This document shows, one piece after another, positions 26,235 to 33,914 of a stretch of DNA of 61,998 bases. Source of the stretch: Cyclobacteriaceae bacterium (GTDB lineage: Bacteria; Bacteroidota; Bacteroidia; Cytophagales; Cyclobacteriaceae). The stretch is taken from assembly GCA_028278225.1 (NCBI GenBank), contig JANQEU010000097.1:1-61998 (forward strand), read 5' to 3'. The number at the start of each line of letters is the position of its first letter. Positions within the stretch are counted from its first letter, which is position 1. The position numbers and the translations under genes are program-made. The notes beneath the pieces are model-generated. The model was given only the letters and a program-made list of their open reading frames with translations, searched no databases and was not told where the DNA came from.

Positions 26235-26503
26235 AGCTGCTGTTTGATCAGAATATATCTCCCAAAATTCTTAAACTACTACCCAAAGAACTTTCAGAAA
26301 GTCAACGAGTACGTTTTGTTGATCTGGAAGATTCCGGAGACAAGGAAATATTTGAATTCGCAAGAATGAATAATTTCACGATTGTAACATTTGATCCCCA
26401 TCCATGGTCTGTGGCGCCACAGACCATGGATATAGAAGTGTTCAGTCTGGTACTATCGGCTGTTCCGTTATCTTTATTGGAAATTCGGAAGCTGTTGGGA
26501 TGA
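26231..26503 (+). CDS. DUF5615 PIN-like protein carrying a palindromic repeat in frame
   Basis: A 90-residue frame starting at GTG 26231. The N-terminal ~55 residues (LLFDQNISPKILKLLP ... DKEIFEFARMNNFTIVTFD) are a normal DUF5615/Mut7-C-like PIN half, with Asp6 and Asp55 among the expected acidic residues. Exactly after VTFD the sequence changes to PHPWSVAPQTMDI, which is translated from the 32-bp palindrome at 26400-26431, and the family's DxDF...G.PP.kviwlR segment is missing. A plausible family C-terminus (LEIRKLL) resumes in frame. The frame is open, but loss of the core segment suggests the toxin may be inactive. Translationally coupled to the DUF433 gene. Confidence 0.75.
   Translation: MKLLFDQNISPKILKLLPKELSESQRVRFVDLEDSGDKEIFEFARMNNFTIVTFDPHPWSVAPQTMDIEVFSLVLSAVPLSLLEIRKLLG
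26400..26431 (+). repeat. 32-bp palindromic element, copy B (inside the DUF5615 frame)
   Basis: ATCCATGGTCTGTGGC + GCCACAGACCATGGAT, a perfect 32-bp palindrome preceded by CCCC and followed by ATAG. This is the best copy and lies within a coding frame. Confidence 0.95.
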
Positions 26504-26542
26504 CAGACCGATAGCTGTACGTTGGATAACATTTTCCTGGTT

Positions 26543-26968
26543 ATGATGAAATTGATCACGCCTTTGATTCACGTTGCTTTTCTCATCCCTTTGACCGGTA
26601 TTGCTGTTGGGGTTGAAGCGTTTTTGCGATCAGCTGCTGTTTTAGGGGAATATAAAGGTGTTATAGACCTGCCTCTCTTCATTATGTTCCTCAGCAGTAT
26701 CATTATTTTTGGTATTCCATTATTCTGGCTTGCCAATTTGCTCATGCAAAGATTTGAAAAGCCGCATGGTCCCACGGTTTATGATCACTTCAGGCAATCC
26801 CTGTTCTTTTATTTAATTGTCATTTATAGTTCGGCAACCTGGATTGCTCGAGGTTTTGGTAATACTGAAGAAGACGGTTATTTACTCTTATGGATAGGTA
26901 TTTCGTTAGTCGGTATCGTGGTTAACTACAAATTCCTATCCGTGCGGCGCAAGGTAAACGTTACCTGA
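26543..26968 (+). CDS. Four-helix membrane protein of unknown function
   Basis: A 141-residue hydrophobic protein starting at ATG 26543 (a TTG at 26522 would extend it). About four TM segments are visible, including LITPLIHVAFLIPLTGIAVGV, LPLFIMFLSSIIIFGIPLFWLANLL, SLFFYLIVIYSSATWIARGF and LLLWIGISLVGIVVNYKFL. No family is recognised. It begins 39 bp after the DUF5615 gene and is followed by repeat copy C 45 bp after its stop. Its place in the repeat-rich island suggests an accessory gene. Confidence 0.6.
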   Translation: MMKLITPLIHVAFLIPLTGIAVGVEAFLRSAAVLGEYKGVIDLPLFIMFLSSIIIFGIPLFWLANLLMQRFEKPHGPTVYDHFRQSLFFYLIVIYSSATWIARGFGNTEEDGYLLLWIGISLVGIVVNYKFLSVRRKVNVT

Positions 26969-27012
26969 CAATTAGATAAATAACTTTCATATTGCAAGTT
27001 TGCAAAGCCCCC

Positions 27013-27044
27013 ATCCATGGTCCGTGGCACCACAGACTATGGAT
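27013..27044 (+). repeat. 32-bp palindromic element, copy C
   Basis: ATCCATGGTCCGTGGC + ACCACAGACTATGGAT, preceded by CCCCC and followed by ATAG. It lies in the 3' region of the membrane-protein gene. Confidence 0.85.
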
Positions 27045-27173
27045 ATAGCTACAGGCCTGCGGTGTTGGCGGAAAAATGATATTTTTATAGATATTTGAGA
27101 AGTCCGGCTTACGGATGTTGGCCAGGTGTAAGCAGTAATATACTTCAGACTGTAGCTGATACAGATAATCAAA

Positions 27174-27803
27174 ATGAATTCTAAGGTAGATATCTATTTG
27201 GACGAGGGTTGCGGGCGCTGTTCACTGTACCGGACACCCGAATGCAAAGTCCATAACTGGACTGAAGAATTGAAGCAATTAAGAAGGATAGTTCTTGAAT
27301 GTGGACTTGACGAAGAATTTAAGTGGTCTCAGCCTTGCTACACGTTTAAGAATAGTAACATTTTAATAGTAACCGCATTTAAGGAATACGCCACGCTTGC
27401 GTTCTTCAAGGGCACCCTGCTAAAGGATCCCAATAATATTCTCGTCGCACCCGGGGAGCACTCGCAGGCGTCACGCCTGATACGGTTCACTGATGTCCGG
27501 GAAATCCTGAAAATGGAGCCCATTCTTAAGACCTACGTATTTGAAGCCATTGAAGTGGAAAAGGCCGGGTTGAAGGTACAGTTCAAAAAGAACCCGGAAC
27601 CCATTCCCGATGAATTGCAACAGAAACTAAACGAGCACCCTGACTTTAAGACGGCTTTCGAAAGATTGACACCAGGACGCCAAAGAGGTTATATTCTTCA
27701 TTTTTCCCAACCCAAACAATCAAAGACGCGGGTGGCAAGAATTGAAAAATGCATGCCGAAGATCCTTAATGGAGAGGGATTGAATGATCATTACAAGCCA
27801 TGA
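27174..27803 (+). CDS. YdeI/OmpD-associated family protein (DUF1801-like)
   Basis: A 209-residue protein with an N-terminal DUF1801-like domain (DEEFKWSQPCYTFKNSNILIVTAFKEYATLAFFKGTLL) and the C-terminal helical region typical of YdeI-like proteins (IPDELQQKLNEHPDFKTAFERLTPGRQRGYILHFSQPKQSKTR, ending MPKILNGEGLNDHYKP). YdeI of enterobacteria is linked to antimicrobial peptide resistance; the biochemical role is unknown. Unusual for the family is a Cys-rich start (GCGRCSLYRTPEC). A shorter paralogue lies at 55265-55858. Repeat copy D follows 29 bp after its stop. Confidence 0.83.
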   Translation: MNSKVDIYLDEGCGRCSLYRTPECKVHNWTEELKQLRRIVLECGLDEEFKWSQPCYTFKNSNILIVTAFKEYATLAFFKGTLLKDPNNILVAPGEHSQASRLIRFTDVREILKMEPILKTYVFEAIEVEKAGLKVQFKKNPEPIPDELQQKLNEHPDFKTAFERLTPGRQRGYILHFSQPKQSKTRVARIEKCMPKILNGEGLNDHYKP

Positions 27804-27832
27804 GAAAATAATACCACCCTACGCTGTCCCCC

Positions 27833-27864
27833 ATCCATAGTCTGTGACGCCACAGATCATGGAC
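27833..27864 (+). repeat. 32-bp palindromic element, copy D
   Basis: ATCCATAGTCTGTGAC + GCCACAGATCATGGAC, preceded by CCCCC and followed by GTAG. It carries several changes that weaken but keep the hairpin. It lies just after the YdeI-like gene. Confidence 0.8.
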
Positions 27865-27909
27865 GTAGAAAAGAGAAAACGGAGTGACTCTGAAAAGGAA
27901 AAGGACTTA

Positions 27910-28032
27910 CTACTTTTTCTGTTCAAACAGAAACTGATGAGGACACAGCCACTTGTCAGGATCGTTAGACTTAAGCAGGCCCCTGGAAATCATTTGAGCT
28001 TCTTCATCCGTATCTTTACAGTAGATGAGCAC
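27910..28032 (-). pseudogene. 40-codon fragment, probable 3' remnant of a gene
   Basis: Minus-strand frame opening at GTG 28032 and closing with TAG at 27910; an in-frame TGA lies just upstream of the opening. The product (...YCKDTDEEAQM..., then KSNDPDKWLCPHQFLFEQKK) has protein-like composition and a plausible natural C-terminus. It lacks a clear start and collides with the DUF433 gene on the other strand. I do not recognise the parent family. It may be a leftover of a gene displaced when the DUF433 module arrived. Confidence 0.3.
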
Positions 28033-28267
28033 TATTGGAGGTCATATTACAGTAGATCCTGAAATACAGAATGGACAACCTGTATTTACCGGAACGCGCG
28101 TTCCGGTGCAGACTTTTTTTTGGCATTTAGAAAAAGGAATTTCTATCGAGGAATTCCTGGAGGATTTTCCTAGTGTAACAAAGGAACAAGCAATCGACGT
28201 ACTCGAAATTGCCAACAAAATCGTCAACTCTACACAGCTGGATAAAATCTATGAAACTGTTGATTGA
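28025..28267 (+). CDS. DUF433 protein, second copy
   Basis: A complete 80-residue DUF433 protein: HITVDPEIQNGQPVFTGTRVPVQTFFWHLEKGISIEEFLEDFPSVTKEQAIDVLEIANK shows the family's IxxxPxixxGxPvfxGTRVPv signature and the C-terminal helix-turn-helix-like portion. It is a different subfamily from the copy at 26013. It overlaps the following DUF5615-like gene by 17 bp, so the two were translationally coupled. It is presumably the antitoxin of a now-broken toxin. Confidence 0.88.
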   Translation: MSTIGGHITVDPEIQNGQPVFTGTRVPVQTFFWHLEKGISIEEFLEDFPSVTKEQAIDVLEIANKIVNSTQLDKIYETVD

Positions 28268-28397
28268 CGAAAACTTACCGAAACGTCTCAAATTAGGTTT
28301 TCCAGAACACGATATTTACACAGTCACTGAAATGGGATGGAAAAGCAAGATCAACGGTGAACTTCAGCAACTTATGCTCGAACAAGATTTCCAATAA
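28251..28397 (+). pseudogene. Truncated DUF5615-like PIN toxin
   Basis: 48 codons from ATG 28251: LLIDENLPKRLKLGFPEHDIYTVTEMGWKSKINGELQQLMLEQDF is a typical DUF5615 N-terminal half, with the DEN acidic triad. The frame stops at TAA 28395 just where homologues continue with the LLTFDxxL strand and ~40 more residues. None of the three forward frames after the stop resumes the missing half, so this is a true truncation rather than a one-base shift. Relatives are usually about 110-120 residues. Confidence 0.75.
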
Positions 28398-28587
28398 CGC
28401 TGAGGATAACACCTATCCAACATTGAGAACATTAATTCCTTCAATCACTGCATGCCTCAACCGGAAATTGGAACCGGGGCCCATAGAGGTAAAAGCCTGA
28501 ATCTAACAATCGTTGATATCACATAAATTTTGCTCACAAAAACGGATACCTGATTCAAAAATAATTATAATACCCTAAGATACGGTC
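28398..28587. other. Gene-free stretch between toxin remnant and permease
   Basis: No frame with recognisable similarity and no palindromic element. It may contain the scar of the event that truncated the DUF5615-like gene. Confidence 0.4.
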
Positions 28588-28630
28588 TTACTCTGTCCTT
28601 AAAGACCTGACGGGATTGCTGACTGCAGTC

Positions 28631-31051
28631 CTATAGGGTATCATAGCCTACCGTAAGCGTGGTGATGACGGAGACAGAAATACCCGCAACCAGGAAAATC
28701 CACACGTTTATGTTCACTCGGTATACAAAATTATTAAGCCAATCATCCATCAGCAGCCATGAGGCCGGAACCGCTATGATAAAGGCAATGGCAACCAATT
28801 TTAGGAAATGAGCCAGGAGTAACCTGATCAGGTTTCCACTTGTAGCTCCGAGCACTTTCCTGACTCCCAGTTCCTTTTTTCGTTGTTCCGTGACATATGA
28901 CGCCAGGGCAAAAAGCCCCAGAATGGCAATGAAAATGGTGATGCACGAAAACAACAGGAAAATACTGCTCATTCTCCTTTCATTTTCATACAGACGGCCA
29001 AACTCGTAGTCCATAAACCAGTTTTCCATGGGGAATCCCGGGTTGATTTCTTTCCACTTTGCATTCAGTACCGCAATCTTTTCCTGGTAGTCTCCAGGTG
29101 TCATTTTCACGTATAGTATGCGATCGATCCAGCTGGGTCTTCCCCAGATGGTCAATGGTTCAATGGCCGCATTCACTGATTTGTAGGGGAAATCCCTGAC
29201 CACGCCGATAACGATGCCGTCCAGGTCTACTTGTTGCTGAAACTGGGCGTCCCAGACCCTGTCTCTCACGGTCAAACCGATGGCCTCTTCGGGCGTCACT
29301 TGCAGGTTACTTACCGCTTTCTCATTTAATATTACCGCATTACTGTCGGACTGAATCTGCGGATCAAAATCCCGGCCAGCAATGAACTGAAGATCAAATG
29401 TTTTGGGGAAGTTGAAATCCACATCGAATTTGTTCCACTCCATTTCTTCGTTATCCCTTTCGGGGAAGCGAAAAGTTCTGTTGATCAATCCAAAATGCGG
29501 TAACCTGGGCAGATGATTGGCTACTGTTACCGACTCAAACCGGCTGTCTTGCTCAACCTCGTCTCTGAATGTCTCCCATCCGTTTCCAAGGCCGAACCCA
29601 CCCAGGCGAATGCTTAATATCCTGTCCTTATCCTTTCCAAGATTACTGCCGTTGATAAGATTCAGTTGATTGAAGACCACTATGGTGCTGATGATGAGAA
29701 TGGTCGACACTGAAAATTGAAAGATCACCAATCCTTTCCGGATGTTTTCGGCCGAGCGTCCGGAGCTAAATAACCCACGCAGCCCGGCTAATGGTTTGAA
29801 ACCGGATAAGTAAATGGCAGGATAACTGCCCGATAAAGTCCCGACTACCAGGGTCAGCAGTAGCAGAATGCCTACGGTTCGAACGTTGAGAAGAGATATG
29901 ATCGTAAAAGTTTTACCCGTGAGTATGTTGAAAGAAGGTATGGCCGCGGCGACGACAAAAAGTGAAGCGGTGACAGCGATTGCAGCGATCAAAAATGATT
30001 CCCCGTAAAACTGACCTACCAATTGCCCTTTGGAACTTCCGAGTACTTTGCGCAAGCCCACTTCCCTGGCTCTCCTGGCTGAACGTGCTGTTGCAAGATT
30101 CATAAAATTGATACAGGCGATGATCAGGACCAGAAATGCGCTGAAGGTGAAAATAGGGACATATGACCTGTTTGCAGGGGCTTCCAGTTCCCATTTCATC
30201 TCCGGTTCGAAGTGCATATCCGCCAGAGCCGTAAACTTCGCTTCGTTGTAACTGTCAGCATTTGTGTTAGGATTGTTGGCGAGAGATTCTTTCATAAAAT
30301 CCTTCCAGTCTTCCCTGATCTTCGGGATGCCGCCCGGATTGGAGAGTTTCAGGTATGTGAACATGAATGCATCACCATTTTGGTTAAGTGCGTTGTAGTT
30401 CCACGCATTCATGTACAATTGATTGAGCCTTTCAATATTCCCCAGAAACTCCGGTTTCAGGTGTGAGTTGTCAGGGGCGTCATAAAATACGCCCGACACC
30501 GTCAGTTTTGCCTCTCCGGCGTTGTGATTGAACTCGATGATCTCCCCGATCGGATTATCATCACCAAAGTATTTTGTAGCCGCGGATTCTGAAATCACTA
30601 CATTCTCCACCTGTGAGAATACCGTCTCTTTCTCCCCGTACTTCAACGAGAAATTGAACAGATCCAGAAAGTTGTCATCCACCCAATAAAATTGGGGTTC
30701 CATGAAGGCGTCGATGTAATCCTCACGATTTACATAACCCGGATAGCCTGAATGACACAGTCTTACAAAATCCTCTACTTCAGGGAATAATTGTTTATAC
30801 CTGGGACCCCATGTGGAACCCGATGTGGCCATGGCCTCAATGTTTCCGTTATCCCATTCCCGGAAATAACTTAGCCTGTAAATCTTCTCATAATCGTGAT
30901 GAAACCGGTCATAAGTAAGCTCATCCTGGAGATAGAAATAAATGAGTAAGAAGCTGGACAGCCCGGTTGTCAATCCTAAAATATTAATAAGTGAATAGAG
31001 ACGCTGTCTGGTCAGATTTCGCCAGGCAACTTTGATGTAGTTTTTGAGCAT
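28631..31051 (-). CDS. FtsX-type ABC transporter permease with frameshifted C-terminus
   Basis: An 806-residue MacB/FtsX-type permease without the prefix domain: LKNYIKVAWRNLTRQRLYSLINILGLTTGL at the start, MacB-PCD domains, central TMs with ARRAREVGLRKVLGSSKGQLV, and C-terminal TMs with QRKKELGVRKVLGATSGNLI. The frame stops at 28631 after TVGYDTL. In the next frame the usual family ending RTAVSNPVRSLRTE and a stop follow immediately (down to 28588), so one extra base near 28632-28636 has cut off about 14 residues. All TM helices precede the lesion, so partial function is possible; a sequencing error is also possible. No ATPase gene is adjacent. Confidence 0.88.
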   Translation of the reverse strand: MLKNYIKVAWRNLTRQRLYSLINILGLTTGLSSFLLIYFYLQDELTYDRFHHDYEKIYRLSYFREWDNGNIEAMATSGSTWGPRYKQLFPEVEDFVRLCHSGYPGYVNREDYIDAFMEPQFYWVDDNFLDLFNFSLKYGEKETVFSQVENVVISESAATKYFGDDNPIGEIIEFNHNAGEAKLTVSGVFYDAPDNSHLKPEFLGNIERLNQLYMNAWNYNALNQNGDAFMFTYLKLSNPGGIPKIREDWKDFMKESLANNPNTNADSYNEAKFTALADMHFEPEMKWELEAPANRSYVPIFTFSAFLVLIIACINFMNLATARSARRAREVGLRKVLGSSKGQLVGQFYGESFLIAAIAVTASLFVVAAAIPSFNILTGKTFTIISLLNVRTVGILLLLTLVVGTLSGSYPAIYLSGFKPLAGLRGLFSSGRSAENIRKGLVIFQFSVSTILIISTIVVFNQLNLINGSNLGKDKDRILSIRLGGFGLGNGWETFRDEVEQDSRFESVTVANHLPRLPHFGLINRTFRFPERDNEEMEWNKFDVDFNFPKTFDLQFIAGRDFDPQIQSDSNAVILNEKAVSNLQVTPEEAIGLTVRDRVWDAQFQQQVDLDGIVIGVVRDFPYKSVNAAIEPLTIWGRPSWIDRILYVKMTPGDYQEKIAVLNAKWKEINPGFPMENWFMDYEFGRLYENERRMSSIFLLFSCITIFIAILGLFALASYVTEQRKKELGVRKVLGATSGNLIRLLLAHFLKLVAIAFIIAVPASWLLMDDWLNNFVYRVNINVWIFLVAGISVSVITTLTVGYDTL

Positions 31052-31190
31052 GACCTTTTGAGTTTACCGGAAATCAGTTTCATGATTCTACTACATCAAA
31101 ACCTAATGGGTTACGATTTAGATGTAAAAAGATGTCAAAAATGACGTTTCAAGTTTTTCAGACGGATGAAAATCCCCTGGTCAGTTGCAT

Positions 31191-32276
31191 CTAATCTTCA
31201 CGCCTTAAATCTTTCAAAAACCCCGCATCTACCCAATAAATATCGTTGAAGCCGTTCCCGTGTTTGTTCATCCTTTCCGTGTAGTATTTCAAGCTATATA
31301 TGGAATCGCTGCTGATTTTGGGGTCAAGTCTGTTGGAAACAAAGAACAGGTATTTTCCATCCGGGGAAACATAAGGATAGCGTTCCTGTGATTCGGGACC
31401 GTTTATCCCCGGTCCCAAATTTTCCGGATCAGTCCAGGTACTGTCTATTTTAAAGGTTATGTATAGATCACCGCTGCCATTTTCATCTCTATGGGAAGAG
31501 AACAGCAGGTAACTTTCATCCGGTGCTATAAAGGGCGTCCAATCCAGGTATTCAGTGTTAATGTTGGCAGGGAGGAGTTCCGGTGTCTGGTACTTTCCGT
31601 CAACCAGCACTGATCTGTAAATTCCATAAAGGTATGTTTCCGGATCAATCTCACCAGAAAAATACAGCGTCATGTCGTTTGTCAAAGTGGCACTGAACTC
31701 ATGGTTGGGACCATTTACGGGTGATCCCATATTTCTTGGAGCTGTCCAGCCCGTTTCTGATTTTTCGATATACCAAAGGTCGAAGCCACCAAGACCCCTT
31801 TCCCCATCGGTTCCTTCCGAACCTGACGAAAAATAGATCCGCTTTCCATCCGGTGTGAAAAATGCTTCACTGTGGTTATTCAGTGTGACGGCCGAAAAAA
31901 AATCCGGTTCCGTCCATGTTCCGTACTTTCTATTTGCTTCTATCACCTTTTTGGCTTTGGGAAACCCTCCGTCATTGCGAAACTGAGAACTCCACAATAC
32001 CTGGTCACCATCCGGTGAAAACGAAGGAAAACTGTGTTCATGCAATGCTGTGGACACTATTCCAGGGGCAAATATTTTCGGGATCGTACCGGGAGGTTTT
32101 TGTCCAAGATATGGTCCCTTCAGTGTGGGAAAATCGGATCTATCCCCCAAATCTTTCCGTGGGGCACATGACAAAAAGGCCATCACACATAGACACATCA
32201 TTAAGATTTGCAGCTTCCCCGTCCATGGTTTGAGATACCGCAGACTATTAATTGAAGGGTTTTGTTTTGAGTTCAT
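31191..32276 (-). CDS. Lipoprotein with PD40 (TolB-like) propeller repeats
   Basis: A 361-residue exported lipoprotein: hydrophobic ILMMCLCVMAFLSC ending in a lipobox cysteine. The mature part is a beta-propeller built of PD40 repeats, such as FPSFSPDGDQVLWSS, EAFFTPDGKRIYFSSG, EFSATLTNDMTLYFSG, WTPFIAPDESYLLFSS and RYPYVSPDGKYLFFVSN. Such proteins bind glycans or peptides at the cell surface or in the periplasm. The start is uncertain: residues 9-19 from ATG 32276 are encoded by palindromic repeat copy E, and ATG 32309 or TTG 32318 would lengthen it. The C-terminus (FNDIYWVDAGFL) is intact. Confidence 0.82.
   Translation of the reverse strand: MNSKQNPSINSLRYLKPWTGKLQILMMCLCVMAFLSCAPRKDLGDRSDFPTLKGPYLGQKPPGTIPKIFAPGIVSTALHEHSFPSFSPDGDQVLWSSQFRNDGGFPKAKKVIEANRKYGTWTEPDFFSAVTLNNHSEAFFTPDGKRIYFSSGSEGTDGERGLGGFDLWYIEKSETGWTAPRNMGSPVNGPNHEFSATLTNDMTLYFSGEIDPETYLYGIYRSVLVDGKYQTPELLPANINTEYLDWTPFIAPDESYLLFSSHRDENGSGDLYITFKIDSTWTDPENLGPGINGPESQERYPYVSPDGKYLFFVSNRLDPKISSDSIYSLKYYTERMNKHGNGFNDIYWVDAGFLKDLRRED
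32221..32252 (+). repeat. 32-bp palindromic element, copy E (degenerate, in coding frame)
   Basis: GTCCATGGTTTGAGAT + ACCGCAGACTATTAAT, preceded by CCCC. The arms have diverged but the spacing and flanks match. It lies inside the 5' end of the PD40 lipoprotein frame, on the antisense strand of that gene. Confidence 0.65.
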
Positions 32277-32460
32277 AACTTCTTTTCCATTTAATTGATT
32301 TTGTAACATACTAGGCAAGACTCGACATTCAATAATATTTTTTACAAAATAATAATAAATTATGAATTTAGTCCGAGCCTATAGAGGTCACTTTGTCAAA
32401 AATTCATTTTCCACAGCCACAATTCCGGCACGATTTAACCTCCTCTATGACCTCTTCCCC

Positions 32461-32491
32461 ACCTATGGTCTGTAGCGTCCAGACCATGTAT
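32461..32491 (+). repeat. 32-bp palindromic element, copy F (degenerate)
   Basis: ACCTATGGTCTGTAGC followed by GTCCAGACCATGTAT, with one base deleted in the right arm. It is preceded by CCCC. It lies in the 318-bp gap between the divergent lipoprotein genes, which otherwise holds nothing recognisable. Confidence 0.7.
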
Positions 32492-32594
32492 CAGATAATT
32501 GCCTTTTGGAATGAAAAATTGCATGGAGTGTATCTCTGAAGACCGTTGTTTGTTTATATAAGCCGTACTAACTTAGTGCCAAATCGAAAAGCAA

Positions 32595-33845
32595 ATGAAG
32601 AGGTTAGTCAAAATTTCATGCTTACTGCTGTTTTTAGCCTATAGCTGGTCATGTAAGCAGGATGACAACGATGTCACGATACAAAAAAAGGATATAAGCG
32701 GATTTGTCCAGAAAGGACCATTCGTCAACGGCACAAACATTACAGTTTCGGAATTGACCGATGAACTGGCCCAAACAGGAAAGACATTTACCTCTCAAAT
32801 TGAGGATGATAAGGGCAGTTTCACCCTGGGACAGATCCAACTGGAATCTAATTTTGTCGAATTGAAAGCAGACGGTTTCTACTACAACGAGAATTCCGGC
32901 AGCACATCCGGGGCACAGTTGACGTTATTCGCGCTATCAAATTTGACAGATAAAAGTACACTCAACGTGAACATCATGTCCCATCTTGAAAGAAATCGGG
33001 TGAATTACCTGATTGCTAATGGATCAACCTTTGAGGAAGCAAAAGATCAGGCTCAGCAGGAAATACTGGGTATTTTCGGTTTCGAGAAAAATGATATACC
33101 AGATTCCGAATTACTGGACATTTCTCAGGGAGGCGATGACAATGCCATCCTGTTGGCTATTTCAGTAATTTCCCTCGGATTCAGATCAGATGCAGATTTT
33201 TCCGAACTCCTCGCAAACATAAGCACGGATATTCGGGAGGACGGCGTGTTAACTGATCCGGCATTGGGAACAGCTTTAATAAATGATGCTGTTTTTCTGG
33301 ATCCGGAACAAATCCGGGAAAATCTTGAATCCCGTTATACGGAAGTTGGTGTAGATGCCAATATTGCCGATTTTGAAAAATACATTCAAACTTTCATAGA
33401 CGATACTGAATATGAATTCACAAAACTTATCGAATATCCTGAATTCAGTGAATACGGGGAAAATTTACTATTTCTGGAAAAAGACAGTTTTTACGTCAGC
33501 AAGGAAATCCCCTTAAGCTTGTCAGCGATATTACCTGTTGGCGCATCTTTGAAGGTTGTGGTTAGTGAAGGTTCTCTCAGTTGGCATGCCGGTTTTGACG
33601 GACCGGTTAATTGGGATGTGTCAAATGAATTAATACCTACACTGGAGTTTACTTCTATCGAATCGGGCACAGAATGTGATGTGAAATTGTCCTTTGATGG
33701 ATTTTATGTCCCATCACCAAGTGACACACTTGTTAATCCAACCGTAGAAGCAGCATCCGATACGATCAAAATCGATTATTATGAAAATGCTTCAGCGGAA
33801 GCGACAAGATCAAGATCGGTGATTGTCCATGGTCTTAAATACTGA
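32595..33845 (+). CDS. Lipoprotein of unknown function
   Basis: A 416-residue lipoprotein with signal peptide LLLFLAYSWSC and lipobox Cys. Residues ~35-150 (DISGFVQKGPFVNGTNITVSELTDEL ... GSFTLGQIQLESNFVELKADGFYYNE ... LTLFALSNLTDKSTLNVNIMSHLERNRV) match a domain I recall from many Bacteroidota lipoproteins of unknown role, with carboxypeptidase-regulatory-like character. The rest is beta-rich. The last residues (SVIVHGLKY) are encoded by a partial match to the left arm of the 32-bp element, so the natural C-terminus may have been altered. A full degenerate copy follows 20 bp after the stop. Confidence 0.75.
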   Translation: MKRLVKISCLLLFLAYSWSCKQDDNDVTIQKKDISGFVQKGPFVNGTNITVSELTDELAQTGKTFTSQIEDDKGSFTLGQIQLESNFVELKADGFYYNENSGSTSGAQLTLFALSNLTDKSTLNVNIMSHLERNRVNYLIANGSTFEEAKDQAQQEILGIFGFEKNDIPDSELLDISQGGDDNAILLAISVISLGFRSDADFSELLANISTDIREDGVLTDPALGTALINDAVFLDPEQIRENLESRYTEVGVDANIADFEKYIQTFIDDTEYEFTKLIEYPEFSEYGENLLFLEKDSFYVSKEIPLSLSAILPVGASLKVVVSEGSLSWHAGFDGPVNWDVSNELIPTLEFTSIESGTECDVKLSFDGFYVPSPSDTLVNPTVEAASDTIKIDYYENASAEATRSRSVIVHGLKY

Positions 33846-33865
33846 ACAGACCTCACCTTTCCCTC

Positions 33866-33897
33866 GTTCATGGTTTGTAACACCACAGATCGCAGGT
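33866..33897 (+). repeat. 32-bp palindromic element, copy G (degenerate)
   Basis: GTTCATGGTTTGTAAC + ACCACAGATCGCAGGT, preceded by a C-run. It lies between the convergent lipoprotein and pullulanase genes, where it could also act as a hairpin. Confidence 0.6.
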
Positions 33898-33914
33898 TAG
33901 GTACATACCCCCAA

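Noticed and set aside
27844-28062. 72-codon plus-strand frame between the YdeI-like gene and the second DUF433
   Set aside because: It begins inside repeat copy D and lies opposite a more protein-like minus-strand fragment; no family resemblance.
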